DNA from: JBFHDX01 sp041584475
GTDB taxonomy: Bacteria > Pseudomonadota > Alphaproteobacteria > UBA8366 > JADFVY01
Direction: 5' to 3'
DNA: 9,832 nucleotides
Assembly (NCBI GenBank): GCA_041584475.1
Contig: JBFHDX010000130.1
Location: 1 to 9,832, forward strand
The stretch's first letter is position 1; each line of letters opens with the position of its first letter. This document shows, in pieces, positions 1 through 6,496 of this stretch. The position numbers were made by a program, and so were the translations under genes. Under the pieces are notes generated by a model that saw nothing but the letters and a program-made list of their open reading frames with translations, ran no database searches and was not told the origin of the DNA.

Positions 1-896
1 GTCAGCTCGGCCGGCACGCCGAAGCCGACGAAGTTGAGCACCGCAAACACCCAGCCGAACAGCTTCAAGGTGAATGGCAGCAGCAGCGAGAGCCCCGACA
101 GGCTCATCGAGATGCCGCCGAGCATGACGACCCAGAAGAAGAACTTCTGCCCCGCGTTGAACTTCTTCGCGGGCGGATGGACGTTCTTCCGGAACAGCCC
201 GCCGCCGACCGCAATCCATTTGAGGTCGAGCCGGTTCGGAATGTTATCACGCACCCACAGCACGACGATCAGGATCAGGCCCGCCATGAACGCGAAGGAC
301 ACGAAATTGTGGACGAATTTTCCGTAATAGGTGACCGCCGCGAAGACCTCGTGAAGGGCGCCGAACTGGCCCGGATCGGCGGGCAGCCCGCCGAACAGGT
401 AGCGCCCGTACATTATGTTGAGGCCGGTGATTGCCAGCACGATGAAGCTGCCGGCCGTGAGCCAATGGGCAAACCGCTCGATGTTGTTGAAGCGCTCGAT
501 CGTCCTGCCGCTGAGTCCGGAATCGATTTTGATTCGGCCCCGGATCGCGAAGAACAGCGCCAGCACAACGATCATCCCGACCAGCAGCCAGATGCCGATT
601 GTCGACAGCGGGCCGTTGCGGAAGTTGCGCCAGTTCTCCCCCTCGGACTGGATCAGCCGCGCCGCGTTCGGATCGGGTATCGTGACCGAGCCCTGGGCAC
701 CGCCGCGGATCTGCCGCCAGAATTCCGAGTCGCTCGTGCTGCCGAGCGGTGCCCCGGGGACCGTACCGCCCTCCTGCGCGGCAACCTGCGGAACCAGCGA
801 GCCCTCGTCCGGCAGCGCCAGCACCAGCCCGAGGGCGAAGACGCACAATGCGAGCGCCGCGAGCCGCGACGCGCGTCCAATCAGATCATCGAACAT
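1..896 (-). CDS. Formate dehydrogenase gamma subunit (membrane cytochrome b), 3' end cut by window edge
   Basis: Membrane anchor of the formate dehydrogenase; it takes electrons from the beta subunit through two b hemes and reduces quinone. The frame is open from an ATG at 896 to the left edge, giving 298 residues without a stop. I see an N-terminal hydrophobic segment at about 12-28 (signal-like or first TM), a hydrophilic stretch at 30-96, and TM segments near 97-118, 147-163, 196-215 and 253-275. Histidines suited to heme binding are H144 (in ERFAHW), H182 and H196 (KFVHNF); family knowledge supports such ligands, but the exact pairs are inferred. E. coli FdnI is about 217 aa and lacks the 30-96 extension, which is common in alphaproteobacterial forms. 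GGAG at 905-908, 8 nt upstream, supports this start; an in-frame ATG at 920 lacks a good Shine-Dalgarno. It follows the lipoprotein gene by 30 bp, so the two are probably cotranscribed. Confidence 0.93.
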   Translation of the reverse strand, partial: MFDDLIGRASRLAALALCVFALGLVLALPDEGSLVPQVAAQEGGTVPGAPLGSTSDSEFWRQIRGGAQGSVTIPDPNAARLIQSEGENWRNFRNGPLSTIGIWLLVGMIVVLALFFAIRGRIKIDSGLSGRTIERFNNIERFAHWLTAGSFIVLAITGLNIMYGRYLFGGLPADPGQFGALHEVFAAVTYYGKFVHNFVSFAFMAGLILIVVLWVRDNIPNRLDLKWIAVGGGLFRKNVHPPAKKFNAGQKFFFWVVMLGGISMSLSGLSLLLPFTLKLFGWVFAVLNFVGFGVPAEL

Positions 897-926
897 GCTT
901 GAATCTCCAGAGCGGCGCATGGGGTC

Positions 927-1133
927 CTAGGACGAGCGCTGCTGCTGCGCGCGCAACCGCAATTCGTCGACCGTCTCGCTGGGCAGCGACTGGTCGGGCT
1001 TGCCGAGATACTTGCCCTTCTGGAAAAGCAGGACTCGATCCTGCTCGCTCTCGCGGCAGCCGCCGAGTCCGAGCGCCGCCGCCGAAAGGCAGAGGATGAT
1101 GATTGCTCGCCAGGGTCTCATTGTCTTCGACAT
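927..1133 (-). CDS. Small predicted lipoprotein of the formate dehydrogenase operon
   Basis: 68 residues with a basic N-terminus, a hydrophobic stretch at about 10-24 and a lipobox LGGC with the acylated cysteine at position 26. It is therefore predicted to be exported and lipid-anchored, with a mature part of only about 43 charged residues (including KGKYLGKPD). The ATG at 1133 is preferred because GAGGGG (plus-strand 1144-1149) lies 10 nt upstream; a GTG at 1151 would overlap that site and an ATG at 1121 has no clear one. It lies between the beta and gamma subunit genes in the same direction, 30 bp ahead of gamma. I believe similar small proteins occur in other alphaproteobacterial formate dehydrogenase operons, but I know no function. 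A role in assembling or stabilising the membrane complex is inference from position. Confidence 0.8.
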   Translation of the reverse strand: MSKTMRPWRAIIILCLSAAALGLGGCRESEQDRVLLFQKGKYLGKPDQSLPSETVDELRLRAQQQRSS

Positions 1134-1232
1134 CGTTGCGGAACCCCTCACTTGCCGGCCATCCTGCGCCGAACGGGGCCGGTGGATTTGCTACGCCGCA
1201 CCTTGCCGGGTCCGAACCACCCGAATACCAGC

Positions 1233-1250
1233 ACCTTTCATCGGAAAGGT
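1233..1250. repeat. 7-bp perfect inverted repeat, 4-nt loop
   Basis: ACCTTTC at 1233-1239 and GAAAGGT at 1244-1250 are exact reverse complements separated by 4 nt. It sits about 100 bp upstream of the lipoprotein start and 16 bp from the terminator-like hairpin. It could be an RNA hairpin that protects a processed gamma transcript, or a small operator; the sequence alone does not decide. Confidence 0.45.
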
Positions 1251-1259
1251 AAATGATAA

Positions 1260-1293
1260 GTAAAGAGGGGGGCGCAGCCTCGGCCCGCCCCCC
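1260..1293 (-). terminator. Intrinsic-terminator-like hairpin after the beta subunit
   Basis: GGGGGGCG at 1267-1274 pairs perfectly with CGCCCCCC at 1286-1293 (8-bp stem, 11-nt loop). On the minus strand the hairpin comes about 20 nt after the beta stop codon and is followed by TCTTTACTTAT, a moderately T-rich tail. The tail is not a clean T run, so termination may be partial. Placed between beta and the lipoprotein-gamma pair, it could act as an attenuator or as a 3' stability element for the alpha-beta mRNA. Confidence 0.55.
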
Positions 1294-1314
1294 GTCGATT
1301 CATGCGTACAGCCG

Positions 1315-1911
1315 TCAGCTGCCCGATTTCAGCTGATACGCCGTGCCCCAGCCCCATGCGCCGGAGCCGAAGCCACGGGCGACGACGCGCTCACGATAGA
1401 TGTTCGAGACCACGTCGCCGTCGCCGGCCAGCAGAGCCTTGGTCGCGCACATCTCGGCACAGAGGGGCAGCTTGCCCTCGGCCAGACGGTTGCGGCCGTA
1501 CTTCTGGAACTCGGCCTGGCTCATATCCGCCTCGGGACCGCCGTTGCAGAACGTGCACTTGTCCATCTTGCCGCGGCTGCCGAAGTTGCCCGCACTCGGA
1601 TATTGCGGCGCACCGAACGGACAGGCGTAGAAGCAGTAGCCGCAGCCGATGCACAGATCCTTGGAGTGCAGGACCACGCCCTCCTCGGTCTCGTAGATGC
1701 AGTCGACCGGGCAGACCGCGATGCACGGCGCGTCCGAACAATGCATGCAGGCGACCGAGATCGAGCGTTCGCCGGGCTTGCCGTCATTGATGGTGACGAC
1801 ACGGCGACGGTTGATGCCCCAAGGCACCTCGTTTTCGTTCTTGCAGGCGGTAACGCAGGCGTTGCATTCGATGCAGCGCTCGGCGTCGCAAAGGAATTTC
1901 ATGCGTGCCAT
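1315..1911 (-). CDS. fdh3B: Formate dehydrogenase beta subunit, four-cluster ferredoxin (FDH3 beta type)
   Basis: Electron-transfer subunit linking the alpha subunit to the gamma cytochrome. Its 198 residues carry four cysteine groups for 4Fe-4S clusters: C13/C16/C19/C23, C55/C58/C63/C67, C87/C90/C93/C97 and C119/C122/C151/C155. It has no signal peptide, so it is expected to cross the membrane as a passenger of the Tat-signal alpha subunit. It is much shorter than E. coli FdnH (about 294 aa) and has no C-terminal TM anchor, the pattern of proteins annotated FDH3 subunit beta. The GAGGAG at 1919-1924 (7 nt before the ATG) overlaps the alpha stop codon, which fixes the start and suggests translational coupling; the gap to alpha is 11 bp. 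Confidence 0.96.
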   Translation of the reverse strand: MARMKFLCDAERCIECNACVTACKNENEVPWGINRRRVVTINDGKPGERSISVACMHCSDAPCIAVCPVDCIYETEEGVVLHSKDLCIGCGYCFYACPFGAPQYPSAGNFGSRGKMDKCTFCNGGPEADMSQAEFQKYGRNRLAEGKLPLCAEMCATKALLAGDGDVVSNIYRERVVARGFGSGAWGWGTAYQLKSGS

Positions 1912-1922
1912 GGTTCAGCTCC

Positions 1923-4793
1923 TCACGCTTTCTCGATCCGACACAGGGTGACCTTGCTCTCCTGCATCTGAGTCACCGAGTCGTATCCATAGGTTCCACA
2001 GGTGTTCGACGACTCACCCAGGACATAGGGGTCGGCACCGGCGGGATACTTGCCGCGCAGATCCTGGCCCTGGAAATGTCCGCCGAAGTGGAACGGCATG
2101 AAGGCTACGCCGCGATTGACGCGTTCGGTCACCATGGCCTGCACCTTCACCTTGCCGCCTTCCGGCGAGTGCACCCAGATCATCCGTCCGTTCTGGATTC
2201 CCAGATTGTTGGCATCGTACGGATTGATCTCGCAGAACATGTCCTGCTGCAGCTCGGCGAGCCACGGGTTCGACCGTGACTCGTCGCCGCCGCCCTCGTA
2301 CTCCACGAGGCGCCCCGACGTAAGGATCATCGGGAACTCCTTCGAGAAGTCGTTCTGCTGGATCGACATGTACTTCGTCGGCAGACGGTACTTCTTGGTA
2401 TCCTCGTAGGTCGGATAGTCGGCCACGAGATCGCGCCGCGGCGTGTACAGCGGCTCGCGATGCAGCGGCACCGGATCCGGGAAGGTCCACACCACCGCCC
2501 GCGCCTTGGCGTTGCCGAAGGGTGCACAGCCGTGCTTGATGGCCACCCGCTGGATGCCGCCGGAGAGGTCCGTCTTCCAGTTGGTCTTCTCGCCGGCGAT
2601 CTTGTCGATCGTCGCCCGCTCCTCCGCGGTCAGGTCACCATCCCAGCCGAGTTTCGTCAGCATGGCCATCGTGAACTCGGGATAGCCGTCCTGGATCTCG
2701 GAACCGACCGACCACGAATCCTCGGCCAGCAGGTTCTGGCCGTTGCGCTCCACGCCGAAACGTGCGCGGAACGTCAACCCGCCTTCCGCCACCGGCTTCG
2801 ACGGGTCGTACAGGATCGGGGTGCCCGGATGCTTCATTTCCGGTGTGCCCCAGGACGGCCACGGCAGACCGTAATAGTCGCCGTCCGCCGGGCCGCCCGT
2901 GGCGCGCAGCGTCGTCTTGTCGAACGTGTGCTGGTTCGCCATGTGCAGCTTCAGCCGCTCGGGCGACTGGCCGGTGTAGCCGATCGTCCACATGCCGCGG
3001 TTGATCTCGCGCAGCGTGTCCTCGACGGAGGGCGCCTCGCCGTCGACCGGGATGTGCTTGAACATCTCGTCGGCGAAGCCGAACTTCCTCGCGAACAGGT
3101 AGATGATGTCCTGGTCGGGCTTCGAATCCCAGACCGGGGCGACCACCCTCTCGCGCCACTGCAGCGACCGGTTCGACGCGGTCACCGACCCGTAGGTCTC
3201 AAACTGCGTCGCGGCCGGCAGCAGGTAGACGCCGTCCTTGCGGTCGTGCAGCACCGCCGACACCGTCGGATACGGATCGATGATGACGAGCAGGTCGAGC
3301 TTCTCCATCGCCGTCTTCATCTCCGGCAGGCGGGTCTGCGAGTTCGGGGCATGACCCCAGAAGACCATCGCGCGAACGTTGTTCGGCTGGTCGATCTCCT
3401 CCGCCGGGATCAGCACGCCGTCGATCCAGCGCGATACCGGGATGCCCGCCGATTCCATCAGCTTCTGGTCGCCGAAGCGGCCGAGCAGATAGTCGTAATC
3501 GACATCCCAGACCCGGGCCCAGTGCTTCCATGACCCGGTCGCCAGGCCATAGTAGCCCGGCAGGGTGTGCGAAAGCACGCCGAGGTCGGTCGCGCCCTGG
3601 ACGTTGTCGTGACCGCGGAAGATGTTGGTGCCGCCGCCGGACACGCCCATGTTGCCGAGCGCCAGCTGCAGGACGCAGTAGGCGCGGGTGTTGTTGTTGC
3701 CGTTGGTGTGCTGCGTACCGCCCATGCACCAGACGACGGTGCCCGGCCGGTTGTTGACCATGGTGCGGGCCACGCGGCGCAGCTGCGAAGCCGGCACGCC
3801 GGTCACCCGCTCGGTCTCCTCCGGCGTCCATTTCGCCACCTCGGCACGGATCTGATCCATGCCCCAGGCGCGGCGCCGGATGAAGTCCTTATCCTCCCAG
3901 CCATTGTCGAAGATGTGCCAGAGAATGCCCCAGATCAGCGCCACGTCGGTTCCGGGCCGGAAGCGGACGTACTCGTCGGCATGGGCCGCGGTCCGGGTGA
4001 AGCGCGGATCGCAGACGATCAGCGGCGCGTTGTTCTGCTCCTTGGCGCGCAGTATGTGCATCATCGCCACCGGATGCGCCTCGGACGGGTTCGAGCCGAT
4101 GAGGAACATGCAACGCGAATTGTGGATGTCGTTGTAGCTGTTCGTCATCGCGCCGTAGCCCCACGTGTTGGCCACGCCGGCGACCGTCGTCGAATGGCAG
4201 ATGCGCGCCTGGTGATCGACGTTGTTGCTGCCCCAGAAGGCGGCGAACTTGCGGAACAGGTAGGCCTGCTCGTTGCTGTGTTTCGCCGACCCCAGCCAGT
4301 ACACCGAATCGGGACCCGACTCCTCGCGGATCTTCAGCATCTGGTCGCCGATCTCGTTGATCGCCTCATCCCAGGTGATCTTCTTGTACTTGCCGTCGAC
4401 CATCTTCATCGGATAGCGCAGCCGGCGCTCGCCATGCGCGTGCTCGCGCACCGAGGCGCCCTTGGAGCAGTGCGCACCGAGATTGAACGGGCTGTCGAAG
4501 CCGGGCTCCTGTCCCGTCCAGACGCCCTTCTGGACCTCTGCGAGGACGGTGCAGCCGACCGAGCAATGCGTACAGACCGACTTCTTGATCTCGATGGCGG
4601 CAGCGGCAGCGGCCTGCGCTTCGGCCTTCCTGACCACGCCGCCGGTGAGCGCGCTCGCCGCGGCGAGACCGCCGGCGGCAAGCCCGGAATTCCGCAGGAA
4701 CGTGCGGCGGTCGACGGCGCCCCCGGTCAATCCGGACAGGGCCCTCGACAGGTGACCGTTCCGCGCGATCCCGTTGGTTTTCTTCCTCAGCAT
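1923..4793 (-). CDS. fdhA: Formate dehydrogenase catalytic alpha subunit, Tat-exported molybdopterin oxidoreductase
   Basis: Oxidises formate to CO2 at a Mo- or W-bis-MGD centre, on the periplasmic face by family precedent. Of 956 residues, the N-terminus has a Tat signal (DRRTFLRNSG at 28-37, then a hydrophobic Ala/Gly stretch to about 53). A 4Fe-4S domain follows with C74, C77, C81 and C109 and the conserved K111. The active-site block is QARICHSTTVAG, with Cys199 and His200; the codon is TGC, so this is a cysteine enzyme, unlike the selenocysteine E. coli FdnG/FdoG. The molybdopterin-binding core fills about 120-600, and a dinucleotide-binding domain lies near the C-terminus (about 815-940, beginning at MILTSGRLVEY). 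Length is slightly below FdnG (about 1015 aa). GGGAG at 4802-4806, 8 nt before the ATG, supports the start. It sits 35 bp after the Tat miniprotein gene and 11 bp before beta. Confidence 0.97.
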   Translation of the reverse strand: MLRKKTNGIARNGHLSRALSGLTGGAVDRRTFLRNSGLAAGGLAAASALTGGVVRKAEAQAAAAAAIEIKKSVCTHCSVGCTVLAEVQKGVWTGQEPGFDSPFNLGAHCSKGASVREHAHGERRLRYPMKMVDGKYKKITWDEAINEIGDQMLKIREESGPDSVYWLGSAKHSNEQAYLFRKFAAFWGSNNVDHQARICHSTTVAGVANTWGYGAMTNSYNDIHNSRCMFLIGSNPSEAHPVAMMHILRAKEQNNAPLIVCDPRFTRTAAHADEYVRFRPGTDVALIWGILWHIFDNGWEDKDFIRRRAWGMDQIRAEVAKWTPEETERVTGVPASQLRRVARTMVNNRPGTVVWCMGGTQHTNGNNNTRAYCVLQLALGNMGVSGGGTNIFRGHDNVQGATDLGVLSHTLPGYYGLATGSWKHWARVWDVDYDYLLGRFGDQKLMESAGIPVSRWIDGVLIPAEEIDQPNNVRAMVFWGHAPNSQTRLPEMKTAMEKLDLLVIIDPYPTVSAVLHDRKDGVYLLPAATQFETYGSVTASNRSLQWRERVVAPVWDSKPDQDIIYLFARKFGFADEMFKHIPVDGEAPSVEDTLREINRGMWTIGYTGQSPERLKLHMANQHTFDKTTLRATGGPADGDYYGLPWPSWGTPEMKHPGTPILYDPSKPVAEGGLTFRARFGVERNGQNLLAEDSWSVGSEIQDGYPEFTMAMLTKLGWDGDLTAEERATIDKIAGEKTNWKTDLSGGIQRVAIKHGCAPFGNAKARAVVWTFPDPVPLHREPLYTPRRDLVADYPTYEDTKKYRLPTKYMSIQQNDFSKEFPMILTSGRLVEYEGGGDESRSNPWLAELQQDMFCEINPYDANNLGIQNGRMIWVHSPEGGKVKVQAMVTERVNRGVAFMPFHFGGHFQGQDLRGKYPAGADPYVLGESSNTCGTYGYDSVTQMQESKVTLCRIEKA

Positions 4794-4828
4794 TTCCTGA
4801 TCTCCCAGTTTCCGGGCCGAACCCGGCC

Positions 4829-5023
4829 TCAGAATTTCGCCAGCTCGTAGTAGCGGCGCACGTGCTTGGTCTCGCGATAGCCCGACCCGTCGCGCGCCGA
4901 CGACGACGCCTCGGCCGTCCGGCCCTTGGTCGCCAGGGCCGCCGCACCCGCAACGCCGCCGAGGCCGGCGAGCTTCAGGAGATCGCGCCGGGCGACGTCC
5001 CGCTCTGCTTTCTTCGCTCTCAT
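4829..5023 (-). CDS. Formate dehydrogenase region Tat-target miniprotein
   Basis: 64 residues that are mostly a Tat-like signal: ARRDLLKLAGLGG at about 11-23 followed by an Ala-rich hydrophobic segment to about 31. The remaining tail, rich in Ser, Arg and Tyr, ends in ETKHVRRYYELAKF. This matches the family annotated 'formate dehydrogenase region TAT target', found just upstream of alpha subunit genes; its function is not established to my knowledge. I chose the ATG at 5023, which has GGAAAGG (5031-5037) 7 nt upstream; an earlier in-frame start at 5062 would put 13 extra residues ahead of the basic n-region. It lies 58 bp after the TorD gene. It could be a small periplasmic subunit or a maturation factor; both are inference. 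Confidence 0.88.
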   Translation of the reverse strand: MRAKKAERDVARRDLLKLAGLGGVAGAAALATKGRTAEASSSARDGSGYRETKHVRRYYELAKF

Positions 5024-5081
5024 CGCCTTACCTTTCCACCATGCTGAAACCGTGACTCCCAAGGCCGGCCCGACAACGCCG

Positions 5082-5699
5082 TCAGGCGGCCATCTCGAAT
5101 GCCGTGGATTCGATATCCATGAACAGCCGGCCGACCCGGCCGACGGGCATAAAGAAACTTGCCGACTTCGCCGCTTCCAGATCGGCGAAGAAACGCGCCG
5201 CCCACGGACCGATATGGGCGTCGAAGAACGATCTCTGCGCGGCGAGATCCAGCGGGTCGCCGAACGTGCCGTCGATCAGCCCTGCCATCATCTCGCACAA
5301 TGAGCCAATATGGTCCTCGGGTTCCTTGACCTCCGCGGCGCGCGCGATGCCCAGCCGGGCCATGTCGGTGCGCAGCCGCGCCAGCGGCTTTTCGTAGGCA
5401 AATCCGGTCAGGTAATAGGATCCGTAGGGCATCAGTTCGCCGCGGCCGACGCCGATGAAGAGATCCTGGTACTCGTCCTCGACAGCCGGCGGGGTCGCCG
5501 CCCGCGCCGACCGGCCCAGCGCCGTCAGCGCCTGTCCCAGCTCGCTCTCATCCCCTTTGAGCGCACCGAGGCGCGACAGGTGCGCAGCATCGGGCGGACG
5601 TACCAGCAAAGTCGCCAGCAGGCGGTAAACCTGGGCGCGCAACAGGTCTTCTTCAGAGATGTTGACAGCGGAACCCGCTGCCGGCGGTCTTTCGCTCAC
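5082..5699 (-). CDS. TorD/DmsD-family molybdoenzyme chaperone
   Basis: Cytoplasmic all-helical chaperone, 205 aa, of the kind that binds Tat signals of molybdoenzymes and holds them back until cofactor is inserted. The family shows in YRLLATLLVRPP (25-36), EYQDLFIGVGRGELMPYGSYY (76-96) and EPEDHIGSLCEMMAGL (126-141), which contains the characteristic E-P-x-D-H motif. The client is presumably the alpha subunit encoded two genes downstream. The start is GTG at 5699; no in-frame ATG lies upstream and the Shine-Dalgarno is poor (GGGAGG about 19 nt away, GGG about 11 nt away), so translation may be weak or the start misplaced. It is the first gene after the promoter at 5735-5764 and so appears to head the structural operon. 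Confidence 0.92.
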   Translation of the reverse strand: MSERPPAAGSAVNISEEDLLRAQVYRLLATLLVRPPDAAHLSRLGALKGDESELGQALTALGRSARAATPPAVEDEYQDLFIGVGRGELMPYGSYYLTGFAYEKPLARLRTDMARLGIARAAEVKEPEDHIGSLCEMMAGLIDGTFGDPLDLAAQRSFFDAHIGPWAARFFADLEAAKSASFFMPVGRVGRLFMDIESTAFEMAA

Positions 5700-5734
5700 A
5701 GCGAATAGATCCCGTTTTCCTCCCGATTCCGCAT

Positions 5735-5764
5735 ACTATAGCGGAGCGCCAGCGCGGCGGTCAA
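5735..5764 (-). promoter_or_regulatory. Sigma70-type promoter of the torD-fdh operon
   Basis: On the minus strand TTGACC (-35; plus 5759-5764) and TATAGT (-10; plus 5735-5740) are separated by 18 bp. Both boxes differ from consensus at one base (TTGACA, TATAAT). Transcription would start near 5728, leaving a leader of about 30 nt before the GTG of the TorD gene. Position and orientation fit the start of the operon. Confidence 0.65.
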
Positions 5765-5779
5765 TGCGACGGTGGGGTA

Positions 5780-5814
5780 ATTTGATCGTGAAGACGCCCT
5801 ATAACCATTTGACC
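5780..5814. repeat. Two direct copies of ATTTGAYC upstream of the promoter
   Basis: ATTTGATC at 5780-5787 and ATTTGACC at 5807-5814 are direct repeats 27 bp apart, lying 16 and 43 bp upstream of the -35 box relative to minus-strand transcription. That is where an activator would bind. Two 8-bp matches in an AT-richer region could arise by chance, so this is a weak call. Confidence 0.3.
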
Positions 5815-5887
5815 AATATGGCTTTTTCCAAGTAGCTATTGTCCACCCGTGGGTTAGCGGCGACGGCGGAATCGCGACGGCCGAGCG

Positions 5888-6496
5888 TCAAGCGCGGCCC
5901 TTCGGCGGCTTGGCGGGTTCGCCGCCACCGGTTTCGGCCGCACGGTCCGCGACAGTGCCCGAATCGTCCGCCGCAGCGCTTTCCTCAGGGTCGGATTTCG
6001 CGGCGGCAGGCGTGGCCGTTTCGGCGGATGTCCCAGCTTCGGGGCCGGTCTCCGCTTCGGGCCGGTCGGTCGTCGTGCCCGCGGATTCGGCGGCATCGGG
6101 CTGATCGGAGTCGAGTGCCTTGACGACGGCCTCGAACACGCCCGACTTGATGTCCGTGTAATCCTCGCCGTAGTCGACGAGACCGTCGAGATTGGCGAGG
6201 ACGGGGTCGCTCGTCCACAGCTTGCGCAGCGCCAGGCGACGCAGCTCCGCCGGCACGCCGTCGCGCATGAACACCGTGAAATCGGATTCCGCGGTCAGCG
6301 ACTCGATGTCGGGAAGCTCCGCAGGCGGATCGCCGGTTTCCGCAGCGTCACCCGCGGCGACGGCTTTGCCGCCCTCGGCAGGCAGGTCGGGAACCGCGGA
6401 TCCCGGCTCCTCGAGGGGTTGCTTCAGGCCCGCCTGCTTGCGGCTCGCCGCCTTGCGGCGCGCCCAACGCGACAGCGGTCCGTCGTCAGTTGCCAT
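5888..6496 (-). CDS. DUF3306 family protein, formate dehydrogenase accessory
   Basis: 202 residues. The N-terminal LSRWARRKAASR (8-19) is typical of the family. The conserved core is about 61-130, with LPDIESLTAESDFTVFMRDG and LRKLWTSDPVLANLDGLVDY. The remaining 70 residues are low-complexity Ala/Glu/Thr/Pro/Asp and probably disordered. No signal or TM segment is seen. I start it at the ATG at 6496, so that the LSRW motif follows directly; this overlaps the DUF3305 stop by 11 bp and points to coupled translation. A longer reading frame back to 6625 only reads DUF3305 in another frame. An ATG at 6505 is an alternative. DUF3305 and DUF3306 are usually adjacent near formate dehydrogenase genes; I know no biochemical function. 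Confidence 0.88.
   Translation of the reverse strand: MATDDGPLSRWARRKAASRKQAGLKQPLEEPGSAVPDLPAEGGKAVAAGDAAETGDPPAELPDIESLTAESDFTVFMRDGVPAELRRLALRKLWTSDPVLANLDGLVDYGEDYTDIKSGVFEAVVKALDSDQPDAAESAGTTTDRPEAETGPEAGTSAETATPAAAKSDPEESAAADDSGTVADRAAETGGGEPAKPPKGRA

Larger units (their letters stand above)
1134..1314. other. Beta-to-lipoprotein intergenic region with several inverted repeats
   Basis: This 181-bp gap is the longest inside the structural operon; the others are 11, 30, 35 and 58 bp. From right to left on the transcribed minus strand it holds a GC-rich terminator-like hairpin (1267-1293), a hairpin with 7-bp arms (1233-1250) and a weaker one with 5-bp arms (CGGGT 1207-1211, ACCCG 1219-1223). 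I found no convincing -35/-10 pair for the lipoprotein-gamma genes, though the AT-richer part around 1240-1265 could hold one. The gap probably sets the relative expression of alpha-beta and gamma. Confidence 0.5.
5700..5887. other. Regulatory intergenic region upstream of the TorD gene
   Basis: 188 bp without a gene between the DUF3306 stop and the TorD start. Its middle part (about 5770-5845) is visibly AT-richer than the surrounding genes. It holds the promoter at 5735-5764 and two copies of ATTTGAYC at 5780-5787 and 5807-5814. I see no strong terminator for the DUF3305-DUF3306 transcript, so read-through into the fdh operon is possible. Confidence 0.55.

Noticed and set aside
1195..1230. 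tRNA-like T-arm (GGTTCGG within a 5-bp stem) on the minus strand
   Set aside because: The loop does not have the TTC at the proper place, and no acceptor, D or anticodon arm can be found around it.
2460..3533. Plus-strand open reading frame of 357 codons opposite the alpha subunit gene
   Set aside because: Same reason: antisense to a confidently identified enzyme, with no family resemblance of its own.
4197..4199. Possible selenocysteine codon at the alpha active site, as in E. coli FdnG
   Set aside because: The codon at residue 199 reads TGC on the minus strand, so it is an ordinary cysteine and no SECIS element is needed.
3567..4850. Plus-strand open reading frame of 427 codons opposite the alpha subunit gene
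   Set aside because: It is antisense to the well-supported alpha subunit, including its Tat signal and active site. Its composition is typical of a GC-rich shadow frame.
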